Shown here: piece after piece, positions 25,313 to 35,217 of the stretch | Layout: each line of letters starts with the position of its first letter | How positions within the stretch are numbered: position 1 is the stretch's first letter | Assembly (NCBI GenBank): GCA_023313575.1 | Contig: JAJTTP010000013.1 | Location: 248,001-312,000, forward strand | Origin: Eutypella sp. D-1 | Taxonomy: Eukaryota > Ascomycota > Sordariomycetes > Xylariales > Diatrypaceae | DNA: 64,000 nucleotides | Reading direction: 5' to 3' | Program-made: the position numbers and the translations under genes | Notes under the pieces: model-generated | Told to the model about the DNA's origin: nothing | Seen by the model: only the letters and a program-made list of their open reading frames with translations | Databases searched by the model: none

Positions 25313-28300
25313 TCAAAACCTCGCACTTATCTTCCTGCGCGCACCAGTCCTGATAGACATAGACTTCCTGCCAGCTGTGCCCAGCTCAGGAAGCGACGAG
25401 CTCGGCGCCGCCGCCGCCGCCGAGAACGACATGCTACCCTGACTCTGACTCTGACTCTGACTTTGGCTCTGGCCCTGAGACGCCGAGAACCCGCGCCTGC
25501 CGCCGCCTGCGGACATCCTGGCACCCGTGCGCACGCTCTTCTCGATCCAGCCGGGACCCCTGGGTAAGCTCGAGGACGAGGAGGAGGACAAGAACGATTT
25601 CGGTTTTGCTTTTGCTTTGGACGTCGTAGGCGCGTAGGTCTCGTCGACGTCTTCGTCGGCGTAGTCTTCCGTGAACTGGGGCTCCGGCTCGGGGTCGTCG
25701 GGCTCTGCGTCGCTAGAGGAGAGCAGGTCGATGACTTGCGTGCCGGGCGGGATGACGACTTGTGAAGACGGCGCCGCCGCCTCCTTAGAGCGGCGCCGAG
25801 GCCTCTTGGGAGGCGGGGGCGAGATCTTAGTTTGGATCGTGGCGCGTCGTTGACGCCGGGTTTTCGGCAGGGGGAACTCTTCATCGTCGTCGTCGTCGTC
25901 ATCGTCATCGGCACCCGCGTTGAGGAGATTCACCGCCCTCTCATCAGCGTCGTCGTGGCTCTTCTTGATCTGCGGGAAACTATCCGAAATCTCCGGGAAC
26001 TCGTCCTCGCTCCCTTCTTCTTGTTCTTCGTCAGACTGCTCGTCCAGTTTCCGCATCGCCTCCTCGTACCCCAGGTGGTGCTTCCCACCACCACCACCAC
26101 CACCACCACCACCAGCAGTCTCCGTCATCGTTGCGGGGCCATGTGCTTTCTTCTGTTGTTGTTGTTGAGGTTTGGCAGGGCTCTGGGTCCGCCGCGAGCT
26201 TCTCGCCGTGCAGAATATCGTATTGAGGGATTCCACGGAGTCGGGTGAGGAGGGGGGCTCTTCTCTCTCCGACAGCGACTGCTGCTGCTGCTGCTGCTGC
26301 TTGGAAGAAGAAGCCTTCGAGGGAGTCGTCGCCTTGTTCTGGTGGTGCGTAGCGGCAACTGTTTTCTTCGTCGGCGTGGCAGAAAAGTCGTCATCGTCAT
26401 CGTCATCGTTATCATCTACACCACCACCAAGAAACGGCGAGCCGCCGCCACCGCCGCCGTGAGCTTCGTCGTCCCCTTCCGTGACACGCAGGGATTCCGG
26501 TCCCTCGTCCTCCATCGTGTAATCCAGCTGGCGCCCGCTGCGGACGCTGCCGGCGGGCGAAGGCACCGGCGCCACCGCGGCCTTGGGTTGATGATGATGG
26601 TTATGTACGACTTTCGGGGTGCCGGCGATGATAAAATCCCCGCCGTCGTCGTCGTCGAAGACGGGGGCAGCATCGTCTGAATTCCGATCTGTTTCCAGAC
26701 CCCCCATCACCGAGTCCGATAGTAGCGGGGCCGTGTTATCGACGGCTTCCGTATCGACGTCGCCCTTGTACCCCGAACTCTCGATGATGGACGGGTCAAA
26801 GGACGAAGCATCGTTGTTGTTGTTGTTGTTGACCTGGAAGTTGGTGGTGGTCATCGTCTCCCGGTCGAGCTGCTGAGAAGGGCTGTTAACTTGAGACATG
26901 ATGGAGGGCACCGAAGACAACAACGCTGGGTCCCGCTGACCTTGGCCCGACTGGTGCTCCGTGGAATGACTCGGCGGCGTCGTCCGTGTCTCTTCAACGT
27001 CTGCTGCTGCTGCTGCTGCTGCGGGCTCCACGGCGGATCTTTCTGCATCTGCGTCTGCGTCAACACGGGCGTCATGCTCGCCGGCATCCGCGTCTAGTCC
27101 TGCTGCTGCTGCGGCCGGCAATGACTCAGGTATGCAGCTGGCTTCGCTAGGTTGAGATGGAGCAGCAGCAACAACGCCCTCAACGCCTTGCAGTTCGCGC
27201 TGCGCGTCTTCTTCGCTGGGCTTGGCGGCGCCGGGCCCCCCTTCTTCTACAGAGGGCAGAGCCTGGTCCGAGAGCAGGGGCTGCTGGAGAACCCTCGGGT
27301 CCTGCATCTCAGCGAAGCTGAGAGTCCGATATCCCTCATCTAGCTCCGGCGCAGCCACATCATTGTCATCGCCCTCGTCGTCATCGTCATCAAGATCAGG
27401 CGCCTCGAACTTGTCGTAGACGCGGCGGCCGGTGATGGGATCGTATTGTTTCTGGGTGCCGTCGAGGTCGCGGTCGCGTTTCGCCAGGCAGACCTCGACG
27501 CCCGTGACGTCGTCGTCGATGCGGACCACGACGCCCGTCACGTCGGAGAGTCGGGGCTCCCAGTTCGTCGTGCGGGAACATGACCACTTCTTCCAGGTGA
27601 TCACCATGCCAGGCTTCACGTCGCCGGGGCGTAGAGTGGGCAGACTGGACAGGTCCCGTGGAAGGGATGGGAGGTCCTCCATATCCGTGAACTGGCTTGC
27701 CTCGGCCACCGGATCAACCGCGTCCCGATTCGGCTCAGGAACGTCGTCGTAGTTGAGTTGTATATTGTCCGGATCCCGGGGTGGTTCGTCCTCGATTCCA
27801 TTGAACGTCTCGTCATAACCGTCCCAATCGAAAGATTCATCGTGTTTCCTCTTCTTGCCCGAGGAGCCGCCGCCGTCCTCCTGGTAGAAATGGGCCTGAT
27901 TTCGCTGCGCCCGCTTCCCCTGGCCGCCGCGCTTATTAAGATCCTTCTGGGACGACCAAGAGCTCTGTTGCTGAGGATCCCAGCGCTGCACAAACGGAAA
28001 AGGAGGCTCGCTGAGCTCTACGTCTTCTTGGCAACACTCCACGGCTCGGTACGTGATCACCTCTTTCCATGCATCCGGGTTCTCCGGTTGTTCACTGGCA
28101 TCATTTCCGGGACCTCCGCCCGGCGCCTCTTTAGGGTCGGAAGCGGCCTGCTGCTCTAGCCTCTGATTGGTGTGGGGCCGGACGCCCTTCATCAACTGCG
28201 CGCGCACTTTCTCTGCCTCGTCATCTCCTTTCGGGTTGCGCAGGCCCAGCGCGCCGAAAAGAAGCCGGCGTCCGGCGCCTACATCGATCCGGCGTCTTTT

Positions 28301-30691
28301 CTGGCTGGCGTCCGTCGACACCGAAGCAGCCTCACTGATAGGCGTCTCCTGTGGTGTCTGTTCGCGAGCAGCGTGCGGGTCCGTCTCGTTTAACTTCCTC
28401 TTGGAGCCAGTCTGTGCATCTGCTGTCGCCTGGGTATCGTGGACCTGCTCCCCCTTGGAGTTGACCTCCACTCCCCCACTAGCAATGGCGTCTAGCAAAG
28501 CTTTTCGTTTCGCCTCGAAGAGGGACTGCTGGGTAGATACGGCCTGGTCAGCAGCAAGGGATGAAGACCCAGGGCCGCCATCCACATTCGAGATACCCGC
28601 TTGTGCCAGTTTTTTGGCCTTCTGAGCTGCTCTCCGACGGGCATTGCGGCTCTTTGTACTTTCTTTGCCCTGTCCCGGGGGCACTTGGGGGGCAGGCCGC
28701 GCGGCGGATGTGGCCACAGTTGCTCGATTCTGGGATGTCGCGATGACGGGCGCATCCCGACCAACGACGGATGCAGATGTGGGCGTATGGCGCTTCTTTT
28801 TCGGAGGGCTCTCGCTTTCCGAATCAGAACTCGAATCGGACTCGCTACTTTCTTCTTCAGATGATGTGTCTTCTGACGACGATGTAGCATCGGAGATGAC
28901 CTCGCTGCTCCCGCCTATCTTCTTCGCATTCCCACGTTCCGTATTGTGGCCCGGCTTGTGCGTTTGAGGTTTATTGGCGGGCCCACGTTTCGTGGTGGCC
29001 TGTTCTGGACCGCTTTCGTCTTCGTCAGCGCAGCCGCTATCGCCTTCGTCATCCCGCTGCACGTCATGGGAACCTGGATCTGGCTGGCTGGACTCGTCGC
29101 CAGATTCGCTATTCGAATCATCATCATCGCCACTTGAAGAGCCAAGATCGCTATCGATAGAGCCATCATCCTGAGACGCCTCATTCGAAGAGTCGCCTTC
29201 ATCATCATCATCATCGCTGTCGTCGGCTTCCGAACTGTCACTTTCGGAACTAGAACTAGTACCGCTGCTCGAGGTCTCATCATCGTCTTCATCCTCGTCC
29301 TCGTCGATACTAATTTTTTCCGGGCTCGACTTGCTCCCGTTGCTGCCCAGCAGAGTTGCCGAGGTGGTTTCACTATCGCCGCTGACCTTGCTGGTGGTGG
29401 TGAAGAAGCCGTTGATCGCTGCCGCCGTGTGCGAAGGACTCTTGCCGGTAGAAATCGTGCCCGGTGGCAAGCCACGGTGATCGAACTGGCGAACATACGC
29501 AGAGACTTCGTCCTCGCCATCGCCACCATCGCCATCAGCCTCCATCGGTTCGTCCTCTGCTGCGGGGTCGCCCAAGGCATTCCTCGCCAACGCCAGCGCA
29601 GTAGCGTTCGCTGGGGGATTCGCCTCCACTCGGGGATTATCGGTTGTTGCCGGGTCACGTTCAGAACCACGCGAACCAATTTGAGCCTCTTGGAGAGTCG
29701 CGGCCTCTGACAAAATCGGCGCGAAGCCGTCACACAGTGTTAGGTAGGCGTCTCGGAGGTCTCCGTTGCTAGCCGTGAGAATCTTCTCGCAGACGTGCAG
29801 GGGCGCAGAGGGAAAAGCAGCTCGCAGTGCCGAGATGGCAGTATTTGGGTCCGGACTTTGCTGCGTTCGGCTTTGCCTTGCCCGTCGCTGCCTCGTTCGT
29901 GATGAACCCGCTGCGGTCGCATCTTCCTCTTCGAAATCATCCTCTTGGTTCGCATTTTCCTCTTCGAGGGCGCGAACTTCTTCCTCGAGGTCCTCCTCCT
30001 CGTCCTCTATATCTGACCCGCTATCGGAAAGGTCGCCGCCGAACTCCTCGTCGGCATCGGCGTCTTCGTCGCCTGCCTCGTCGTCATCGTCGTCGTCGTC
30101 GTTGTTGTTGTCTGGGGCCTCATTTGCGTGTGCGTTGCCATTCGTCAATAATAGCATGGACGTCTGCCCATCGGGAAGTACGCCATTCTCCCGGTCCTGA
30201 TCCTCATCCTGATTCACGGGCTCATCCTGGTCATACAAAAGCCTGCGCTTCTTCCGCGGGGGAATGTGCACGGGCGGGCGGCTAGCGGGTACCCTAAGGA
30301 GCGGGCGCCCAAAGGGCACACCATCGAGGAGATGTTTGCCATCGGCAGAAATCTGATACCGGCCGGCGATCCTGCGGCGTCTGATATCGTCGGTCTGCAA
30401 GGGGCGGATGAGGACCTGGTCGTCGTCGCGGAAGAGGCTCCGCACGGAGGAGAAGTGCAGACATTCGAAGGTGGTGCCGTCGTCGGGGGCCTGGCGATAG
30501 ACCGCGTAGTCGTCTAATCCCCACTGGTCGCTCTCGAGGGGGAAGTACGTGCTGTTGACTTGCTCGAGCAGCTGGGCGACCGTCGGCCCGCCGCCGCCGC
30601 CGTCGTCGAGCGAGACGGGTAGCATGAATTTATCCTCGGGCAGACCATTGCGCTGTACGACGACGCGCAGACGGATGGATTTGTCGTTCAT
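25313..30691 (-). CDS. Large acidic nuclear protein with coilin-like layout (1792 aa)
   Basis: This is a 5.4-kb single-exon gene. The N-terminal region (about 1-130) begins IRLRVVVQRNGLPEDKF and includes FRDDDQVLIRPL, then a basic patch RKKRRLL. I recall it as a fungal domain of unknown function (DUF7357), which I cannot check here. A UBA/CUE-like helical unit follows at about 284-322 (LRAAFPSAPLHVCEKIL). Long Asp/Glu/Ser-rich stretches fill 195-260 and roughly 430-630. A folded segment at about 1015-1135 starts GDVKPGMVITWKKW and ends FAEMQDPRV. The last 650 residues are low complexity, with Gln, Asn, Gly, Asp and Ser-Gln runs and a basic tail. The order ubiquitin-like start, basic patch, acidic Ser-rich middle and Tudor-like end matches coilin, the Cajal-body scaffold; this is inference. 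The extra C-terminal portion is unusual against that model. Smaller open frames inside are shadows. Confidence 0.85.
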   Translation of the reverse strand: MNDKSIRLRVVVQRNGLPEDKFMLPVSLDDGGGGGPTVAQLLEQVNSTYFPLESDQWGLDDYAVYRQAPDDGTTFECLHFSSVRSLFRDDDQVLIRPLQTDDIRRRRIAGRYQISADGKHLLDGVPFGRPLLRVPASRPPVHIPPRKKRRLLYDQDEPVNQDEDQDRENGVLPDGQTSMLLLTNGNAHANEAPDNNNDDDDDDDEAGDEDADADEEFGGDLSDSGSDIEDEEEDLEEEVRALEEENANQEDDFEEEDATAAGSSRTRQRRARQSRTQQSPDPNTAISALRAAFPSAPLHVCEKILTASNGDLRDAYLTLCDGFAPILSEAATLQEAQIGSRGSERDPATTDNPRVEANPPANATALALARNALGDPAAEDEPMEADGDGGDGEDEVSAYVRQFDHRGLPPGTISTGKSPSHTAAAINGFFTTTSKVSGDSETTSATLLGSNGSKSSPEKISIDEDEDEDDDETSSSGTSSSSESDSSEADDSDDDDDEGDSSNEASQDDGSIDSDLGSSSGDDDDSNSESGDESSQPDPGSHDVQRDDEGDSGCADEDESGPEQATTKRGPANKPQTHKPGHNTERGNAKKIGGSSEVISDATSSSEDTSSEEESSESDSSSDSESESPPKKKRHTPTSASVVGRDAPVIATSQNRATVATSAARPAPQVPPGQGKESTKSRNARRRAAQKAKKLAQAGISNVDGGPGSSSLAADQAVSTQQSLFEAKRKALLDAIASGGVEVNSKGEQVHDTQATADAQTGSKRKLNETDPHAAREQTPQETPISEAASVSTDASQKRRRIDVGAGRRLLFGALGLRNPKGDDEAEKVRAQLMKGVRPHTNQRLEQQAASDPKEAPGGGPGNDASEQPENPDAWKEVITYRAVECCQEDVELSEPPFPFVQRWDPQQQSSWSSQKDLNKRGGQGKRAQRNQAHFYQEDGGGSSGKKRKHDESFDWDGYDETFNGIEDEPPRDPDNIQLNYDDVPEPNRDAVDPVAEASQFTDMEDLPSLPRDLSSLPTLRPGDVKPGMVITWKKWSCSRTTNWEPRLSDVTGVVVRIDDDVTGVEVCLAKRDRDLDGTQKQYDPITGRRVYDKFEAPDLDDDDDEGDDNDVAAPELDEGYRTLSFAEMQDPRVLQQPLLSDQALPSVEEGGPGAAKPSEEDAQRELQGVEGVVAAAPSQPSEASCIPESLPAAAAAGLDADAGEHDARVDADADAERSAVEPAAAAAAADVEETRTTPPSHSTEHQSGQGQRDPALLSSVPSIMSQVNSPSQQLDRETMTTTNFQVNNNNNNDASSFDPSIIESSGYKGDVDTEAVDNTAPLLSDSVMGGLETDRNSDDAAPVFDDDDGGDFIIAGTPKVVHNHHHQPKAAVAPVPSPAGSVRSGRQLDYTMEDEGPESLRVTEGDDEAHGGGGGGSPFLGGGVDDNDDDDDDDFSATPTKKTVAATHHQNKATTPSKASSSKQQQQQQQSLSEREEPPSSPDSVESLNTIFCTARSSRRTQSPAKPQQQQQKKAHGPATMTETAGGGGGGGGGGKHHLGYEEAMRKLDEQSDEEQEEGSEDEFPEISDSFPQIKKSHDDADERAVNLLNAGADDDDDDDDDEEFPLPKTRRQRRATIQTKISPPPPKRPRRRSKEAAAPSSQVVIPPGTQVIDLLSSSDAEPDDPEPEPQFTEDYADEDVDETYAPTTSKAKAKPKSFLSSSSSSSLPRGPGWIEKSVRTGARMSAGGGRRGFSASQGQSQSQSQSQSQGSMSFSAAAAAPSSSLPELGTAGRKSMSIRTGARRKISARF

Positions 30692-31817
30692 CCTTTTTAT
30701 AATGCGTCCACGGGTATATATGATTTTATTATCTTGATTGTGGCGACATTACTGACTTAACTTGGGTAAGTCGTAGATTTTCTTGTCGATGATAGAGTGG
30801 ACATACGCATTCCCACCCACACACACAAAAAATTTGTAGATAATGAGGTGAAGAAACAAAACAGTTTGCTTGATACTTGCTTTGGTCTCGTTAGGCGCTG
30901 AGTTCGTGAATTACGGAAGATGTGCGTGTGTGTATGTACAGGGCGCGGTGAATTATGAGTTACGGGTTTTGTGAATTATGTACGAGAAGATGGATGGATG
31001 GGATGAGCAGACGCGCTGCTCTGCTTGCCGCGTAGTGGAGTTCTAGAGCTCTAAGCTTTTTTTTAGCTTAACGATAATTAACGCTCGAACGCAGGCTGTC
31101 AGTCAGTTAAGCTGTGGTGGTGGCGCGCTAATAAGGTGGGTGGTGCTTGCTTGTAGCACATGTAGGCCCCGCCCCCGGCTTGAGGTCCGTTCCAAATCCA
31201 CCAGGTGCAACCAGTAGCCCGCTCTGGACGATTCTATGTAGGCTGAGGGGAAGATATCAGAGTGAACACATACTTACTTAGCTACGGTATAAGTATGTAC
31301 GATGTCACCTATCTACAACTATACTTACTTATGCAGGTAGATATACCCATAGATACCGGATATAGCAGGTACGTAGAGATTCTAGTTACCAGTACGTCCT
31401 CTCATAAGTGAAGGTGCGACGCTGTCCTATTTATTCAACATTCCTTAACATACTTAAGTATAGAAGAATAGATAGATGCTCGCACTTCTATATATATCCT
31501 TTTTTGGTGTGTGTATATATATGCACTTAGTGCTCTTTCATATATGTCATTTATCAACCCCTCCCCAGCTATATCCGTAAAACCCATATACATATACATA
31601 CATGCTCGGGCACCCCCTATATAAATGCGGAATATATCCAAGATATACATGCGTGGTACGGTATAACTTATGTAGGTACCTCGGTCAGCTCGGTATATAA
31701 GGCCAGTACTGGCGCACAGACATAAACATCCACAAATGCGATATCATTTTTGGAACAGACATGCTATCATATAGTTATGCATATGCATATGCTCCTAAAG
31801 AAGATCAAGAAACCGAT
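30692..31817. other. Intergenic region upstream of the coilin-like gene
   Basis: No gene is supported. It combines the promoter side of the large minus-strand gene with the 3' flank of the minus-strand RIB1 gene. The sequence from about 31260 is AT-rich, with many TATATA and ACATAT runs. Confidence 0.5.
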
Positions 31818-33202
31818 TTATGGCGGCACACCACCCATATCTAACATATGTCCCATTTTTTCGATCTGTTGTTGTTGTCATCCCGTTAGTTTCCGTTGCT
31901 TAGACCACTCGGAGGGGCACACTGCACAATGCGTAGTGTATTCTCACTCAAACTCACCTTTGTCTTAAGATAACCCTCCACCTCGCGGCTCTTAAACCCA
32001 CCTTTCCCCTTCCAACTCAAGGGAACCATAGCCACACGTTCAGTAACGCGGACCTCGCGATTCGGGCCCTCGACAGCGCGGATTTTATCGGGGTTATTAG
32101 TGAGGAGGCGGACGTCTTGCTGGCCGAGATCGCGCAGCATCGCGGTCGCGAGGCCGTAGCTCCGGGCGTCCGCGGGGTGGCGCAGCAGCAGGTTCGCCTC
32201 GACGGTGTCGGAGCCCAGGTCCTGCAGGTTGTAGGCTTTCAGCTTCTCGCCGAGCCCGATGCCCCGCCCTTCCTGCCGCAGGTAGATGATGATGCCGCCG
32301 CTCGTGATGCCAGGTAGCGACATCAGCCGCGCCGCTTCGTCTAGCTGCTCCCCGCAGTCGCAGCGCGCTGACCACGCCGTCTCCCCTGTGTAGCATTCGG
32401 AATGTATCCGGACAAGTGGGGGATTCGTCGTTTCCGTTTCCGTTCCTATCGCTGTCGCCGTCGCCTGGCCATTGCTACTAAGTCCCGTCCCATCATCGCC
32501 GCGACTAGCCATACCACTTTCCGTCCGCCCCGGATACAGCCTCCCCGTGTACGCGCCCCGTACCATGCGATCCATCTCGGTCTCGCCCTCGCGCGGGGCA
32601 TCAAGCGACTGGCTCCTAATATGCGGGCCAAAGACAATGGCTAGGTGCTCCTTATTGTCCACATTGTTAGTGTAGAGGTGCAGGAACATCTCGGTGCCCG
32701 TGACGGTAGGTATGCGGGCGCGCACGATGCATTGGACCTCGGGAAGAGTTTCTAAGAGACGCGGACGTTTGCTCCCGCAACCACCGGAGGGGATTGATGA
32801 GTCCACGGGGACTCCGCGCGGCTGCTGCTGCTGCTGCTGTTGTTGCTGTTGATGCAGTTCGACCGAAGGTGTCGCGGTACCCGGCGTCGCCGGGGGTGTG
32901 AAGGCGGGTGAGAGGAGCGAAGGAGGAGGCGGCTGCGCCATGTCATTCGCAATCGTGGATGAGGGGGGTGTAGAGGCAAGAGCGCCGGAGGAGCTAGGCG
33001 GGTGAGACTGGACGGCGTCAGAGAGAAGGGATAGGTTATCGCCGTTTAATCCGGTGGTCTGGGAATCGGCCTCGCGATCCTTGACTGGCCGTGACCGTGG
33101 CGAGTAGAAGGATGGGAGATCTGTTGTGGTTTCTTCGTGCTGCCATTGCTGCTGCCGTGGGTCCCGGGGCTGCCGGGGTTCACGGGTTGTGTCGTTATTC
33201 AT
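31818..33202 (-). CDS. RIB1: GTP cyclohydrolase II (riboflavin biosynthesis, first step)
   Basis: The enzyme converts GTP to 2,5-diamino-6-ribosylamino-4(3H)-pyrimidinone 5'-phosphate, formate and pyrophosphate in the cytosol. Exons are 33202-31958 and 31865-31818 (430 aa). The intron starts GTGAGT and ends CAACAG. The 48-nt last exon encodes [15 protein letters not shown], which continues YLKTK as in other fungal RIB1 proteins. Reading through the donor instead would give an unrelated tail. The zinc ligands are Cys270, Cys281 and Cys283 ([18 protein letters not shown]). The GTP-binding loop [13 protein letters not shown] starts at about 309, and LLTNNPDK is at 366-373. Residues 1-150 are a Pro/Ser/Gln-rich extension with a poly-Gln run near 118-127, typical of fungi and probably disordered. 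All catalytic parts are present. Confidence 0.96.
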
Positions 33203-34041
33203 AACGATTTATGTGGCTGTCCGTCCAAGCCCGTTGGTTTATGGAGTCGGCGTATAGATAGGCACCATCCGAATGAAACAGGTCTCAGGCGCACGCACGC
33301 ACGTATCTCAATGGGGTGGGGGGCGAGGGGTTAATTAGATTTGTGTGTTCGGGTAAAAGGGGATCGTTCCGGAGGAGAGGAAGGGAGGAAGAGAAGAAGG
33401 GAGGGGGAAATATTGGAGCATAGATAAATAACACAGCACAATAAGATACCCCGAAATATTGGTTTGGTTGGCTTTGGAGAGTAGGGGGAAGAAGAAAATA
33501 GGAATAGGAATAGGAAATGGATGGAAATACATAAAAAGAAGCCGGCGTCGGAATTGGGAATGGATCGTGAAAGGTTGCAGCAGATGTCCGGTGTAGAATG
33601 TCCGATGCAGGCAAGCCCCGAAAGGTACCTGGTAGATACTTACCTAAATAGCAGTAGAATGTCTTAGATAAGCCAGACCTTACCTAGGTACTCTTCATGG
33701 TTCCGTTCGCCTGGGTTCCTTCTCTATCTAGAGTTTAAAGTTATGTTGTACCTGCCCTCAACAAGTCCCAGGAAAGACTTCAAAAAGCTTATTCAATCCA
33801 TTAGGTACCTACTTTAGTTATGCGGTACTTCCTCAGCGGGGTTACTTAACGGAGTACCTACCTGCCTCCAGTAGCGCTGATTCAGATGAGTTACATGATG
33901 AGTTACATGGTGGGGTCGATTACCATCCAATTAATCAGCATACCCACCCACCTGTCACCCTGTCTACCTACGTGCTATGTGCATAGTGAGCACATGCAGT
34001 TATCCATCATTTCGTGATTCCATGTTATACCGTATAGTAAC
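33203..34041. other. Upstream flank of RIB1 and left edge of the transposon block
   Basis: No gene is supported. A purine-rich tract covers about 33355-33410. A TACCTAGGTA palindrome is at 33681-33690, in a stretch with many GTACCTA-like words. Base composition is ordinary until about 34040, where it turns abruptly AT-rich. Confidence 0.5.
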
Positions 34042-34262
34042 TAGGGCCGTTACCCGGCCACCATTAACTTATATCGGGATAGGTATTATTAATACCGTAT
34101 TATCGATACCGTTTATAACCGATATATTACTAAATAAAATAAATTAAATTAATAAATAAATTTTTTTATAATAATAATTAAAGTTTAAATTTTAAAATAT
34201 ATTAATATTTATTATATGTAATATAATTATTTAATATTATTAAAAAGGATTAATAAATATAA
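34042..34262 (+). repeat. Left copy of outer direct repeat (candidate 5' LTR)
   Basis: This sequence is closely similar, apart from C/T and G/A differences and small gaps, to 43047-43284 in the same orientation. Shared landmarks include the TTATAACCGATATATTA stretch, the TTTAAATTTTAAAATATATTAAT stretch and the AATATTATTAAAAAG stretch. Confidence 0.7.
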
Positions 34263-34785
34263 ATAAAAATATTATAATTTATTAAAAACTTAAAAAACTT
34301 AATTAATTAAAATAATAATGTTAACATTTTAATAAATATTTATATAAATAATATTATAACTATTACCGGTTATTAATTATTAGCTTAATATTTTTTAAAT
34401 AATATATTAAATTTTTATACCTTGATTTTAAATAATAAAGTTAATAATAAATTTAAACGTTATATAAAATTAATATAATTATAAATTATAATTAAAATAA
34501 ACGCTTTTAAATATAAATAAATTAAAATTATTAATAAAATATTTTTTTTAAAAAAGTTAAAACTATAATAAATTAATATTAAAATTAATATTAATTTAAA
34601 AAAGATTTAAATTATAAAAAAATAACCCCGGGGCGTTCTTAACCTTAAGTACAGATATAAAGCTTTTAACGTTTTAATAAACGTTAAAATTATTAATTTT
34701 TTATTAAATTATATGATAAAGTGGCTAGCTTTTTTTATTCCTTTACATAAAACCGTTTTATAAAAATTACGATTTTATATAAATT

Positions 34786-35217
34786 TGTTATGACCGGTCG
34801 GGCCATTGGGCCTAGTGGGGCTAATACAGCAAGAAAAGATCCCTGACTTAAGTTCTGGAGAAAGAGATAGCCACATTAAAGTAAGCTATATACGCTACAC
34901 GACCAAAAAAGATCGGTTAAATCGGTAATGATCTTAACGACGTTAAATCGTTATACTCGGATACGATCCTAACAATTTAATAACAGCCATATATTTTAAT
35001 ATTAAAAATAAAGGATATAAATAATATATAACTACGTTTATTACTTTTTTTTTTAAATAATCTTTAAGCTTATTAGCTTATAATATAACTTGGTTATTTA
35101 AAACATTTTTCTTTTTATTATCATTAAATGTAATTACTTATTGCTTAAAACCTTAACACTTTTGCTAACATAAACCCCTTGACTGGACTAATAGTTAGGA
35201 ATAGACCAGCCGTTATA
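34786..35217 (+). mobile_element. Solo LTR A (432 bp), TSD AAATT
   Basis: It begins TGTTATGACCGG and ends GCCGTTATA, which is the family end CCGTCACA after C-to-T changes. The five bases before it (34781-34785) and after it (35218-35222) are both AAATT, a perfect target-site duplication. There is no second LTR or interior, so it is a solo LTR left by recombination. Its 5' half matches the inner LTR at 42233-42665. Confidence 0.9.

Noticed and set aside
34042..34120. Terminal inverted repeat of a hAT-type DNA transposon (TAGGGCCGTT start)
   Set aside because: No inverted partner or 8-bp target duplication was found, whereas a direct-repeat partner and a Gypsy interior are present.
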